This document shows positions 50,013 through 61,547 of a stretch of DNA of 64,000 bases, piece by piece; the first letter of the stretch is position 1, and each line of letters opens with the position of its first letter. Below the pieces are notes generated by a model that had not been told where the DNA came from, did no database searches, and saw only the letters and a program-made list of their open reading frames with translations. A program made the position numbers and the translations under genes. Source of the stretch: Quercus robur (Eukaryota > Streptophyta > Magnoliopsida > Fagales > Fagaceae). Where the stretch lies: positions 13,801,351 to 13,865,350 of the forward strand of contig NC_065544.1 in assembly GCF_932294415.1 (NCBI RefSeq). The letters are read 5' to 3'.

Positions 50013-53000
50013 ATGGCTCAACAAAGTGAACGAGATATCATACGTCCTATCACCATCATGTTGGATGGTCCTACTAGCTATCATGCATGGTCTCAGAATA
50101 TGACCGTCTTTCTCAAGGGTCATAAACTGTGGAGATATGTGACTGGTTCAATTCCTAAGCCAGTACCAAACCCTTAAGTCCAAAGCCACAGCTGCTGAAG
50201 AGTTTTCCAAGACTGCTGTTACAATAGATGATTATGAAGAACGTCTAGAAGAATGGGAGAGTATTCAGAGTAAGATCTTATCTTGGTTTATCAATACCTC
50301 TATTCCCTCCATTCATAATCTTCTTCCTCGTCTTGAAACTGCTGAGGCTGCTTGGAAATTTTTGGCCGATCGTTATAACTGCACTAATGATTCAAGCTTG
50401 GAGTTTCACATTGAATCAAAGCTTTATCAAATGCGCCAAGAGACAAGTCAGTCTATTTCTGATTTTTATTCTCAGACTTCTACTATGTGGGAACAACTCT
50501 CTGCTGCAGATCCTCCACTGGTGTGTTTTAAGGACATTGAGCTCTTTGTCAAATATCGGGATCGCCGTAGATTTATACACTTCATGATGGGTTTACGTGA
50601 GGATTTTGAGCCTACTAGGGCTTCTCTACTTAGCCGGTCTCCTACTCCTTCTCTTGATGCTGCAGTAAAGGAGCTCATTTCTGAGGAGAACCGTCGGCCC
50701 ACTTATCACATGACATCATCTGATCATGTCTTGGCTACACCCTCACCACAGCCTCCCATTGTTGCATTCACTGCTCCTCCGCGAATAAACTCCAGGCGTC
50801 CCACCTCTCAGTCTTCCAAAGGTGCTCACTGCAAGTTTTGCCGTGCCAAAGGCCATGACATCTCTGTTTGTCGTAAGCTACAGAAATTTGTGCAAGAGCA
50901 GAATAAAGCATCTCTTCCTCAGGCAGCTGCTGTATGTCCTTCAGATCCATCGGTTCCTACAGGTCCATCTTTGGCTTCCTCACTTACTACGGCTGATATT
51001 GAGGCAGTTGTTCAACAGGTTTTATCCCACACTTCCACTGCCCTTTCTGTCACCTCAGGTAAACAACCTTGGTTTTTTGATACTGCATGTTGTAACCATA
51101 TGACTCATGGTGAATCCCAATTTTCTGATAAGGCACCCTTAGAACATCCAATCACCATTTACACTGCTGATGGAACTCCTATGCCTGTTAGTCATAAAGG
51201 AACAATCTCTTCTCCTTGTTTATCCTTTAGTGACACTTTTCATATTCCAAAGTTATCCCTCAATTTGCTTTCTGTTAGTTAACTTTGCGAATTAGGCGTA
51301 GATCTTCTATTTACTAATCATGGTGTGGATATGCAGGATCCCCGGACGGGTCAAGTGCTTGGGACAGGCCGTAAGGTTGGTCGCATGTTTGAGGTTCATG
51401 ACTTGAAGATTCCTTCACAAGTTGTTTTTGCAGCTGCTACCACTGCCACCTCCTCACCTAATCTATGGCATGCTCGTCTTGGTCATCCATCCTTATCTCG
51501 TCTTCAATTGTTAGCTTCTCAAAGTCATTTAGGTTTAGTTCAGTTTTCAAAATTTGATTGTACTTCCTGTCATTTTGGCAAACAAACAAAATTGCCATTT
51601 AATAAAAGTAACTCCTTTTCTTCTGCTCCTTTTGATCTTATACATTCTGATATTTGGGGTCCTGCACCTATTCCCACTGAGGGGGGATCTAAATATTTTG
51701 TCATATTTGTGGATGATTTTTCTCGGTATACTTGGATTTATCTGCTTCACCATAGGTCTGAACTTGTATCTATTTACCAAACATTTCATAAAATGATTGA
51801 AACACAGTTCAATCGCACCGTTAAAGTCTTTCGATCAGATAATGCTCAAGAATATAATGATAAATCTTTCCTATCCTTTTTAGACAGACATGGTACTCTT
51901 CCTCAGCGGTCTTGTCCTTACACCTCTCAATAAAATGGTCGTGCAGAACGAAAACATCGTCACATTCTTGATGTTGTCTGTACCCTTCTCATTTCTGTCT
52001 CTCTTCCTGAGCGATTTTGGGGTGAGGCCGCACTCACTGCTGTGCACACTATTAATCGTATTCCTTCACCAACTACACACAACAAATCACCATTTGAGCT
52101 TCTCTATGGTCAAACTCCTGACTACTCCTCTCTTCGGGTTTTTGGTTGTGCTTGTTTTGTCTCTCTTCCTCCTCATGAACGAACAAAGCTCCAACCTCGT
52201 ACTCGTCTCTGTTGTTTCCTTGGTTATGGTGTGTCTCAAAAAGGGTTTCGCTGCTATGATCCCATTTCTCATCGCCTTCGTGTCTCCCGTCATGTTGAGT
52301 TTTGGGAACATCGTCCTTTCACGAGTCTTCAGCAATTTCCTACATCTTCTTCCTCAGAGTCTCCCATTTTTACTGATCTTTTCCTCCCTCTCTATCCTGA
52401 ACTTGTGGAGGATTCTTCAGCATCGACTGCCTCTCTAGACGACTCATCTCCGGTTCTGTCTCCGGCATATGACCCACCTGTCTTGGATCCTGTGGCACCA
52501 CCCTCTCCTGAGTCTCCTATTGGTCCTGAACTTCGTCGTTCCACTCGGGTAAGCATTCCTCCCCCTTATCTCACTGATTATCATTGCTCTTTTGCTCTTG
52601 CCACTCTCTATGAACCTCACACCTATCGTGAGGCTCATACTGACCCTCTTTGGCAGCAAGCTATGAATGAAGAACTAGATGCCCTTCATAAGAATCACAC
52701 GTGGGATATGGTTGATTTGCCTCCTGGTCAGTCTGTAGTAGGTTGTAGGTGGGTTTACAAGATCAAGACCAAGACTGATGGATCTGTTGAACGATACAAG
52801 GCTCGCCTAGTTGCTAAAGGCTTTACTCAGGAGTATGGTATTGACTATGAGGAAACATTTGCTCCTGTTGCTCGTCTTACATCTGTTAGATGTCTCATTG
52901 CTGTGGCTGCTGTTCGCCATTGGCCTCTTTATCAAATGGATGTGAAGAATGCTTTCCTCAATGGAGACCTCCATGAAGAAGTGTACATGCAACCACCCCC

Positions 53001-54147
53001 TGGCTATCCACACTCAGGCAATCAAGTTTGCCGCCTTCGTCGTGCTCTTTATGGCCTCAAGCAGGCTCCTCGAGCTTGGTTTGAAAAGTTTAGCTCAGTT
53101 GTTGCTCAGCAGGGTTTCACTTCGAGTCCTCATGACACTGCTCTCTTTGTTCGAAGATCCTCTGCTGGTATCACTCTTATTCTTCTTTATGTTGATGATA
53201 TGATTATTACTGGAGATAATTCTGCAAGTATCCGCTCTCTTCAGAACTTCCTTAGTCAGCATTTTGAGATGAAAGATTTGGGCACTCTCAGCTATTTTCT
53301 TGGGGTTGAGGTTACCTCATCCTCTGATGGATACTATCTTTCCCAGGCTAAATATACTTCTGATCTTCTCTCCAAAGCCGGTGTCACTGATAACAAGACT
53401 GTTTCCACTCCTTTGGAATACAATGCAAAGCTCACACCCTTGGATGGTGAACCTATATCCGATGCTACTCGCTATCGTCAGTTGGTTGGCAGTTTGATCT
53501 ATCTCACAGTTACTCGTCCAGATATTTCACATGCCGTGGGTATGGTTAGTAAGTTCATGGATGCACCTCGTTCTGTCCACTATGCTGCTGTTCTTCGGAT
53601 TCTCCGATATGTCAAAGGCACACTTTATCATGGTCTGCATTACTCCTCTCGATCTTCTCTCGAGCTTCATGCTTATTCAGATGCTGACTGGGCAGGTGAT
53701 CCGACTGATCGATGCTCTATCACAGGTTTCTGTTTCCTGTTAGGTACTTCTCTGGTCTCGTGGCGCAGCAAGAAGCAGGATGTGGTTTCCCGTTCTAGTA
53801 CTGAGGCTGAGTATCGTGCCCTTGCCGACACCACTTGTGAGCTTGTTTGGCTTCGCTGGCTCTTGGCTGACATGGATGCTCCACAGCCCACTGCCACTCC
53901 TCTTTATTGTGACAATCGTAGTGCTATCTACATTGCTCATAATGATGTCTTCCATGAACGCACTAAGCATATTGAGATCGACTGCCACATCACTCGCCAG
54001 CATCTTAAGAAAGGAAATCTCCAGTTATTCTTCATCTCCTCTGCTGACCAGCCTGCTGATATCTTTACCAAGACTCACCCGCCTGGTCGTCTTCGAGATC
54101 TTATATCCAAACTCCAGTTGGCTTTCTCCTTGCCACCTCGAGTTTGA
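50013..54147 (+). pseudogene. Copia Gag-Pol polyprotein, disrupted
   Basis: Starts MAQQSERDIIRPITIMLDG (gag, Retrotran_gag-like). The frame ends at a TAA at 50175-50177 and the family reading goes on in another frame from about 50161 on, so a 1-bp insertion or 2-bp deletion lies near 50160-50178. That second frame is open to 54147 except for TAA at 51280-51282 and at 51931-51933. Domains: zinc knuckle CKFCRAKGHDISVC (50830-50871); aspartic protease WFFDTACCNHMT (about 51070); GAG-pre-integrase HARLGHP with CTSC; integrase core with HSDIWGP, FRSDNAQEY and the third acidic residue in NGRAERKHR just after the second stop; RT with YVDD at 53188-53199; RNase H with DADWAGD and STEAEYRAL. Each stop replaces what is normally Gln (CAA to TAA). 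Dead in cis for full protein. Confidence 0.93.
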
Positions 54148-54154
54148 GGGGGGA
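54146..54154 (+). promoter_or_regulatory. Polypurine tract of copia element
   Basis: GAGGGGGGA, overlapping the polyprotein stop codon TGA and abutting the 3' LTR. Confidence 0.9.
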
Positions 54155-54338
54155 TGTTAGTGTATAGCTTAGACTAGTTTAGCCCATTGGGCTTAGCCCA
54201 GTATACTGTACTTGTAGTTTACTCCTTTTACTTGTACTGTACACATATCTAGCCTATATAAGGCTCTCTATTGTACATTGTTTCACACACATCAATATAC
54301 AGACTATTTAGTCTTTCTCACACTTTATATTCTTAACA
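54155..54338 (+). repeat. 3' LTR of copia element
   Basis: 184 bp, one difference from the 5' LTR. Confidence 0.95.
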
Positions 54339-54343
54339 CGATT

Positions 54344-56676
54344 GTTAACTGCACTAACACACCCCCTCACTAATTTAACAAGTTGCTTGCTTGGATGCTT
54401 AGTCATTTTTTCCAGTTGCAACAAGTGGCTACAGTGAGAGTACTAACCACTTGTGCTAATATGGCTTTGAAAACATATATATATAATTCACCTTCTGGTG
54501 GAGGTGGGGAAGAATCATTTATACTCTGACCAAGTTTTTCTCATTAAAAAACAAATACTAGGCCAACAGATTTAAAAATAAATAAATAAAATGAAAGGGT
54601 TTCATTTTTGTATTTTATTCCATCATTGCATCTGACTCAATACATTATTGTTAAAAATCTGGAGCATCTCCATCCAGCGCGCACATGCTATGTCTAGCGA
54701 ATAAATTGACTAAGATTTTGTTTTGATCACAATTTTGTGCCACAACTTTTATCAAAATTTTGACGTAGCAAATAATGAGTAACCACTTATCACTTTCATA
54801 TGAATCTACTATTTTATTTCAAGTACTTACAGTCAGATACATCAAAATTATGGCAAAGTTGTGTTCATCGATTTTCTCAAAAATAAAAACCAATAGATAT
54901 GTAATATTGTTTCCTTGTCTTCTGACGCACATGTTAACGCCAACTTCTTTTTTTAACAATTAGCTTGTTACAATGGGACTAGAAGAGAGAATTGAACCCT
55001 AAATATTTTTATTAAAAATGCTAAAAGGTGTCACTTAAACCACAAAGCTCTTGACATGTTCTAAAATAGCTCAGTCCATGAAACAGCTTTACAGTCAATG
55101 CTAATCCTGCTTATTTTATCTTTTTTGTTCAAATCTTGATTTGTAAATCCAAAACACAAAATAAAATTTAAGGTCTTATCTAGAACATATGATTATTCGT
55201 AAAGAATACTAGGCACATACACTTAATCAATAACCCAAGAAATTACTGCGCTCCACTAAACATTCAACATTTTACGCGCGCGGAGCGTATACAAGTCATG
55301 GCAATATAAACTATTCTGCTTTTTTTCTTTTTCTTTTTCTTTTTCTAGACAAGAAATTAAAAAAAGAAAAAAAGAAAAAAAAAAGCTAAATTTCGCCAAA
55401 ATAATGTGATCTTCAATCATGCTGATATATTTAGAGTACCAATTGCTTCATCCTGTCTCGTCACAATTCATCAAAACATCAAAATTTAGCTTCATATGAT
55501 AGAAGGAGAATAAATATCCTTTGTTTCATATTAAGAGTGTTCAACTTTATTATTCATCAATTATATTAGATCAGTGTCTGCCTTTAAAAAAAATATAAAT
55601 ATAAATATAAACTTGTGTTATGTTATAAGGAATAGATTTACGTTATAAGGAATTGAAAGGGATTGTGTGACAAATTAAGTTGTGGTAGGTGAAACTTTAA
55701 ATGGAATACACACGTTTAGATCTAGAAATAGGATTTTTATTCGAGAAGGGTGTTGTTTGGAGATAGATTTCCTATATGGGTTCTCGGAATAGTCCAATTG
55801 AATTTTCATGAACCTGTTTGACCGATGACAGATCCAGAATTTCAGCTTTGTGGGCCTATAAACCCCATCCCCCCCCCCCCCCCAAAAAAAAAAATCAATA
55901 ATGAAAATATGATTATAAGATTCAACACTAAATTAATGAAAAAAATTTAGAAGAAATGAAAAATTAAAATTAGTGTCCATTAAATGTTAACGAAAGAAAA
56001 GACACAAATAATTATTTATCAATCCATTAAATCAATCATTTATCAAGTAGAACATGGCATACTTTTAAATCCCAAAAATTATCTTTGATAAGTTTTCTAC
56101 TATGATTAACACTATTTTCCTTTCAAAGTAAATAATCAAAGAGTCATTGAGAGAATAATATTACATTTTGTTGTGAAATTTAGTTTTAACAGTATTCGTG
56201 GCTGCAAAACTGTTGGCTTTGTAGTTGCAATAAGTTGGAAGATTGTTGATCCAAGAACGGAGTCAGTACTTGGAATTAGGGGGCACTTTGGCTGTTGGTT
56301 GAGTGTAGCAACTTTTACCTTCAACTCTACTGCTTAACCATTGAGGGTTTTTATTTATTTATTTTTATCTTTGTTGCGTGCGTCCACAGCTGGATAATGA
56401 CAAAATTATTTTGTTCAAATTAAAATTTTTAGAGGACCATGTTGTTTGTTTGGGTAAAATAGGTTGATTAAGCTTAATATTTTTTGGCTTTACTATTGGT
56501 AATTTTTGTTATTAGGCTAATTTTTTTTGGACTTGTATATTGTTTTATATTTTAACTCTATAAATTTTTTAAAGGAAATTAAAAGGAGAAAAATGCTAGA
56601 ATTACAATTTTTTTTACAAATTATTGTATGTGAAGTGGTTATTGATGAGTAAAAATGTGATGTAAACGGTGGATTT
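54344..56676. other. Unassigned A+T-rich intergenic sequence
   Basis: No supported gene. CT/TTTTC-rich run at 55320-55345 followed by an A-rich run (potential hairpin), and a C-run then A-run at 55869-55894. Confidence 0.5.
55869..55894. repeat. Poly-C / poly-A junction
   Basis: About 15 C followed by about 11 A, read directly. Confidence 0.8.
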
Positions 56677-56681
56677 AGATA

Positions 56682-57363
56682 TGTGGGGTCCAATAACTTG
56701 AGACCCTGGCCCATTCCTACATTAGGGCTCAAGGCCCGGGCCGAGGAAGGTTATGGCCGAGGATGGGTAATTAAAGTCCAAATAGTTTTAAGACACAGCC
56801 GAGGATGATTCTGTCCGAGGCCTCATTGGAGAGAAGGGCAAAAACAGTATAGGAACAGCATGGAAAAAATCTAAAATATCTAGGTCAATAGAGAAGGATA
56901 CGCTGGAAAGTATAACGACCAGGGAAAGCTGTCCTTACTGCCATTCAATACTCTGCGCCTGACAGAGCCATACTCTCCAGCTTTTACAACCACCCCCAAC
57001 CACCCCCAACCACTTTGGATACAGACTGATGGGACAAGTATCAGTCTTGGAAAAGTCGATCCTACACGTGGACGAATGATAAGGAACCTAGGCTAATATA
57101 AAAGGAAAAGTAAGCAATCTAAAAAAGGGGCTGGGAAAAAATGGCCAAAAACCAGAGCCTCCCAGCCCGCCTCCCAGCCCGCCTCCAGGAGAAAGACTCC
57201 CAGGGCGAACACGATTTAAACCATGTATGAACACCACGAAAAACCCGTCGTCTGGTGACTAAGGCCTAGCCTTTCAAACCCACGCTCTATAAATGATATT
57301 GTTTGGGCCTTTTTATGTGCGAACCCAACCCTATTACGGGTCGTTACAAATCGCGTCCTTACA
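56682..57363 (+). repeat. 5' LTR of LARD copy 2
   Basis: TATA box TATAAAAGG at 57098-57106. Short tandem duplications CAACCACCCCCAAC (about 56990) and CTCCCAGCCCGC (about 57159) are absent or single in the 3' LTR and explain part of the length difference. Confidence 0.88.
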
Positions 57364-57381
57364 ATTGGCGCTGTCTGTGGG
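57364..57381 (+). promoter_or_regulatory. Primer binding site of LARD copy 2
   Basis: ATTGGCGCTGTCTGTGGG directly after TTACA; one base (C to T) differs from LARD copy 1. Confidence 0.7.
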
Positions 57382-57602
57382 AAAGGCTTGTGTGTTGGCA
57401 TAGGCAGTAGGTCAAGACAGTTCCCTTGTCATTTCTAACAGCCGATTGTAGTATTCTAGCGTAAAGTTCCACTAGGGGCTATGTTTCTCCACTAGGGGCT
57501 ACGCTTTGTAGCGTCAGCCGCACAGATGGTTCTAGGGGCTTGGCCGAGGAGCTAATTCCCCCAAAACCAAGGTCTCATGTTGAAGCCGAGGGGTTAATTC
57601 CC

Positions 57603-58160
57603 CCAACTACTTATCAAAATCAAGTTTTGGACAGAACCAAGGTATTGCATGGTCCTCGGACTCAAACTTATGGGGAAACCAACTACTTATCAAAATCAAG
57701 TTTTGGACAGAACCAGGGTATTGCATGGTCCTCGGACTCAAACCTATGGGGAAACCAACTACTTATCAAAATCAAGTTTTTGACAGAACCAGGGTATTGC
57801 ATGGTCCTCGGACTCAAACCTATGGGAAAACCAACTACTTATCAAAATCAAGTTTTTGACAGAACCAGGGTATTGTATGGTCCTCGGACTCAAACCTATG
57901 GGAAAACCAACTACTTATCAAAATCAAGTTTTGGACAGAACCAGGGTATTGCATGGTCCTCGGACTCAAACCTATGGGAAAACCAACTACTTATCAAAAT
58001 CAAGTTTTGGACAGAATCAAGGTATTGCATGGTCCTCGGACTCAAACCTATAAGGAAACCAACTACTTATCAAAATCAAGTTTTTGACAGAACTAGGGTA
58101 TTGCATGGTCCTCGGACTCAAACCTATGGGGAAATCAACTACTTATAAATATCAGGTTTA
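57603..58160 (+). repeat. Leader-proximal tandem array, 7 x 76 bp
   Basis: The word TTATCAAAAT (TTATAAATAT in the last) starts at 57611, 57687, 57763, 57839, 57915, 57991, 58067 and 58143, every spacing exactly 76. The unit carries CAAGTTTTGGACAGAACCA, TTGCATGGTCCTCGGACTCA and CCTATGGGGAAACCAACTAC, the same core as the 81-bp unit of LARD copy 1, with ATCAAAAT in place of the longer A-rich linker. Because 76 is not a multiple of three, the 202-residue ORF through it repeats only every three units, which argues against protein-level selection. Confidence 0.93.
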
Positions 58161-58384
58161 CTCAAACCTATGGAAGGGTCGGCTACTTAATAAAAATTCT
58201 AAGTTGCTCAATCCTCGGATCAAATACTAGAAGAGGTTAAAGTTATGAAAGTTATTAGGAAGATGGTGAAACACCTTATTACTCAGCAACCTGTGGGGGC
58301 TATTCATTTTTGGGTTATATGTCTTCGGATGATTACCTCCTACGCCACACCGAGCATTCAGCTATCATCTCGGCTATTTTTGGG

Positions 58385-58775
58385 TATGTATCGTTTTCTC
58401 AGGTCGGCATTATCGTGCCAGGCAACTCTGTTAAGTTCATAATAATATCTTTTTCTTAGCAAGGGCTTCAACCCTAAGTATCATTTGTTCAAGTTAGCAT
58501 TATTGTGCCGAACAGCTCTCGTAAGTTCATAGTAATGTCTTTTTTCTTAGTAGGGGATTTCGGCCCTAAGTATTGTTTTCTCAGGTCGGCGTCATTGTGC
58601 CAAACAGCTCTAATAAGCTCATTATAAATATCTTTTTTTGTTTTTCTTAGTAAGGATTTCCACCCAAAGCATCATTTGTTTAAATCGGCACTATTTATGT
58701 CGGATAGTTTCAATAAGCACAAAGCAAGATTTTTTTTTTTAACTGGGATTTTGGCCCTAAGCATCGTTCAAAGTA
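58385..58775 (+). repeat. Second, diverged tandem array in LARD copy 2
   Basis: Four or five units of about 92-97 bp, each with TCAGGTCGGC.TTATTGTGCC, AACAGCTCT.ATAAG, a T-rich run ending CTTAG and GGGATTTCGGCCCTAAGTAT. Starts near 58392, 58484, 58576 and 58673. Much more diverged than the 76-bp array. Confidence 0.7.
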
Positions 58776-58799
58776 CAGAAATATAAAAAAAAAAAAAAA

Positions 58800-59580
58800 A
58801 ATCGCAAAGTAGCGCGTCTATTTACAACATATCCATTCCAAAAAGAAGAGATAGAACATACGAAATAAAGCAATGATGATTTTTATTAATATAAAGGAGT
58901 ATTACAGTGTACAAAGAAGGGCTTAAACAAGCATCTATAGAAAACGAGTTACTAAAACAATAAAAAAAAAAAACAAAAAAACAAACGAACAGCCAGAGAT
59001 CTTTTTAAGCTCTGCTCCCAAGTCTTTCCAAACTCTGCTCCATTAGCATCCATATTGAGAGGAGGACCTTCCTCGGTGGGAGAGGAGAAGAAGAGGAAGA
59101 AGGAAAAGCACCAGGATGGATCTGGTGGTGGAAAGAAGAAGAAAGAGAGGCAAAAGGAGGCACCAGTGAACGAAAAGAGGAAGAAGTAAGGGCACTTAGT
59201 CCCTGCGTCAGTCCTGACTCCTAACACGCTGGTGCCATGTTAGCTATGCTCATGAGAGAGCGGTTGGTACTGATAATGGGTGACCCCAGCTCAGTCGCGC
59301 CAAAAGTTTGACGCGACGAGCCCCTGCTTCAGATTTTGGCTGAAAGGAGGGTAAGAAGGATCTTAAGTCTCTGCCATCCCTGCCCCGACCGAGCCATTTT
59401 TAGCTTCATAAGAACATGGTATTTCTGGGAAGAGTATGGTTCCTTCATTACTTACTCCTATCTTGAACGTATCACAATTTAAGGTGTAACTAGCGGATAG
59501 AGTAAACTCTGGAGGAGGCTAAGGGTTTCAGATGTCAGGAGGATTAAAAGGGTCTCTGTACAAAAGAAATAACCTCTTAT
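58800..59580 (-). other. Antisense unit body in LARD copy 2
   Basis: Between the antisense TATA block (59581-59645) and a poly(A)-like region (58865-58920). Minus-strand frames at 58952-59227 and 59479-59835 are open but lack ATG-initiated, recognisable proteins; the second starts at GTG and crosses the TATA block. I see no known domain. Confidence 0.4.
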
Positions 59581-59645
59581 TTCTTTTCTTATATATAAAG
59601 GGCAAACTAGGAGGCATTTAATTCGTCCAAGTTTCCAAGAAAATC
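59581..59645 (-). promoter_or_regulatory. Antisense TATA block inside LARD copy 2
   Basis: Minus strand TCTTGGAAACTTGGACGAAT, TAAATGCCTCC, GTTTGCCCTT and TATATATAAG, homologous in order to 34440-34512 of LARD copy 1. Confidence 0.6.
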
Positions 59646-59923
59646 GGTAAACGGGAATATACCAATTCCACTTCCCCACGCCGTCAGTAACTGTCGAGTA
59701 GTTTAAATAGTCTCGTAAATGGAAATCATTAAAAGCACGTTTCGGATAATGAAGCGGTAGGAACACCTCATGAATGAGTTCAAAGGAATGTCTCGTAGCC
59801 CGGTATGTTTCCTGGACAGATGAAGAGGCACCCACATTGATGAAGGGCAGATCTAAGTAGACCGCAATAAAGACGTGGCATTACCAAAACCCTCCTCTCC
59901 GACCAAGGGGTCGGATAGCAGGA

Positions 59924-59937
59924 TTTTGAGGGGCTAT
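59924..59937 (+). promoter_or_regulatory. PPT of LARD copy 2
   Basis: TTTTGAGGGGCTAT directly before the 3' LTR, identical to LARD copy 1. Confidence 0.75.
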
Positions 59938-60608
59938 TATGGGGTCCAATAACTTGAGACTCTGGCCCATTCCTACATTAGGGCTCAAGGCCCAGGCCAA
60001 GGAAGGTTATGGCAGAGAATGGGTAATTAAAGTCCAAATAGTTTTAAGACACAGTCGAGGATGATTCTGTCCTCGGAATATCCGAGGTCTCACTGGAGAG
60101 AAGGGCAAAAACAGTATAGGAACAGCATGGAAAAAATCTAAAATATCTAGGTCAATGGAGAAGGATACGCTGGAAAGTCTAACGACTAGAGAAAGCTGCC
60201 CTTACTGCCATTCAATACTCTGCGCTTGACAGAGCCATACTCTCCAACTTTTACAACTATCCCCAACCACTCTAGATATGGACTGATGGGACAAGTATCA
60301 GTCTTGGAAAAGTCAATCCTACATGTGGACGAAGGATAAGGAACCTAGGCTAATATAAAAGGAAAAGTAAGCAATCTAAAGAAGGGGCTGGGAAAAAATG
60401 GCCAAAAACCAGAGCCTCTCAGCTCGCTTCCAGGAGAAAAACTCCCAGGGCGAACACGATTTAAACCATGTATGAACACCACGAAAAACCCGCCGTCTGG
60501 TGACTAAGGCCTAGCCTTTCAAACCCACGCTCTATAAATGATATTGTTTGGGCCTTTTTACGTGCGAACCCAACCCTGTTACGGGTCGTTACAAATCGTG
60601 TTCTTACA
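59938..60608 (+). repeat. 3' LTR of LARD copy 2
   Basis: 671 bp. Retains the palindrome CCTCGGA-ATA-TCCGAGG (60071-60087). The 5' LTR has lost 11 bp exactly there (reads TGTCCGAGGCC). Confidence 0.87.
60071..60087. promoter_or_regulatory. LTR palindrome with CCTCGGA arms
   Basis: CCTCGGA, ATA, TCCGAGG. Same 7-bp arms as the palindrome at 33697-33719 and as the tandem-array unit core. Confidence 0.7.
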
Positions 60609-60613
60609 ATATA

Positions 60614-60819
60614 CGAACAACAAAAATTTGCTACTTTAACTATTTGTAAAAATATTGTATAAAAGTTTATGGTTATAGTATTACTCTTAAAAGAATTAAT
60701 GATATTGTTAATAGAAAAAGTGTAATTATGTAAAAAAGAAAAAGAAAGGAGGGGGGGGGGGGGGGCTGGGAGTGCAGATCTTTATAATCATTACTAACCA
60801 ATTGCCAAAATTCGGAAGA

Positions 60820-60893
<74 letters not shown>

Positions 60894-61205
60894 GTGTACT
60901 TCAGATCTTTGAATATCCGCGACCCATAAATAATTTGACGGAAAAAATATTTGATTAAATAATGAAGCATAATAATAATAATAATAATAATAAAAGAATT
61001 TTTACTGTATAAAACACAAAATGTAAAAATAAAAAAATAAATTTCAATGTTTTATGCTACAAATGATTTTACTTTTTCTAGGAGAGCCACATATCATAGG
61101 TTAGTCGACCATTCTTGGGGGCCAAACTTTAAATATTTGTATAAATTTATTTGTTATAAAATAAATAAATTTTCAAGAAGGGGTTTAGCCTATTTTTATC
61201 ATACG
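60614..61205. other. Unassigned A+T-rich sequence
   Basis: Contains a G-run of 16 at about 60750-60765, the AAT/ATT tract and a second (AAT)n at about 60969-60992. No gene. Confidence 0.5.
60820..60891. repeat. Palindromic (AAT)12(ATT)12 microsatellite
   Basis: About 35 bp of AAT repeats followed with no spacer by about 36 bp of ATT repeats, a perfect inverted repeat read directly. Confidence 0.92.
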
Positions 61206-61547
61206 CTAGTAGGGGGGAAATAGATAAATACCCTTTATTTTTAAAGTATTTAACAAAACGCACATCTTTCCAAACTATATAGTAAGATACCCCTATTTTG
61301 AAACTCAATTTTAACAAAATCGAGTTCTGCGTAAAATTTAATATCCTCAAAATTAAGTTCAACTCAACATTAACAATATCGAGTTTCACTTAAATTTTTC
61401 AAAAAAAAAAAAAATGGAAAAATTTGTATAAAACTAGAAACTGCTCCACCTGGAACTCATAGGGGCATTTGCAAGATATTTTGGAAAGCGGGGTGTGTTG
61501 CTACATACTTTAAAAATAAATGGCATTTAGTTATTTTCCTCCTAGTT
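61206..61547. mobile_element. Fold-back MITE-like element
   Basis: Left CTAGTAGGGGGGAAATAGAT, then AAATACC, and inverted right CTAGGAGGAAAATAACTAAA, then TGCC, both lead to ATTTATTTTTAAAGTAT and CTTTCCAAA, giving arms of about 75 bp. The centre has ATCGAGTTC/ATCGAGTTT words like the fold-back element at 5214 (AAATCGAGTTA), so the two may be distant relatives. No clear target duplication. Confidence 0.7.

Larger units (their letters stand above)
49223..54338 (+). mobile_element. Young Ty1/copia LTR retrotransposon
   Basis: Two 184-bp LTRs (one difference, C at 49377 against T at 54309) and exact target duplication CGATT (49218-49222, 54339-54343). PBS TGGTATCAGAGC directly after the 5' LTR, leader of about 600 nt, gag-pol frame on +, PPT GAGGGGGGA directly before the 3' LTR. 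Domain order protease, integrase, RT, RNase H identifies Ty1/copia. Only three lesions break the polyprotein, so this copy is recent and may be mobilised in trans. Confidence 0.96.
56682..60608 (+). mobile_element. Non-autonomous LTR element with 76-bp array (LARD family, copy 2)
   Basis: LTRs 56682-57363 (682 bp) and 59938-60608 (671 bp), flanks AGATA and ATATA (4/5). PBS ATTGGCGCTGTCTGTGGG and PPT TTTTGAGGGGCTAT give + sense. The LTR ends (TGTGGGGTCC; GGGCCTTTTT..GGGTCGTTA..TCCTTACA) are homologous to the element at 33490 in the opposite orientation. No gag or pol. Interior: leader of about 240 nt, 76-bp array, a second looser tandem array, then an antisense TATA block. LTRs differ by many substitutions and several indels, so this copy is older; the 3' LTR starts TA instead of TG. 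Confidence 0.87.

Noticed and set aside
57540..58148. 202-residue ORF across the 76-bp array
   Set aside because: The unit is open in all three frames on this strand, so the ORF is a by-product of the repeat.
59479..59835. 118-residue minus-strand ORF in LARD copy 2
   Set aside because: No ATG in frame at its start (GTG) and it contains the conserved antisense TATA block; better explained as promoter sequence.
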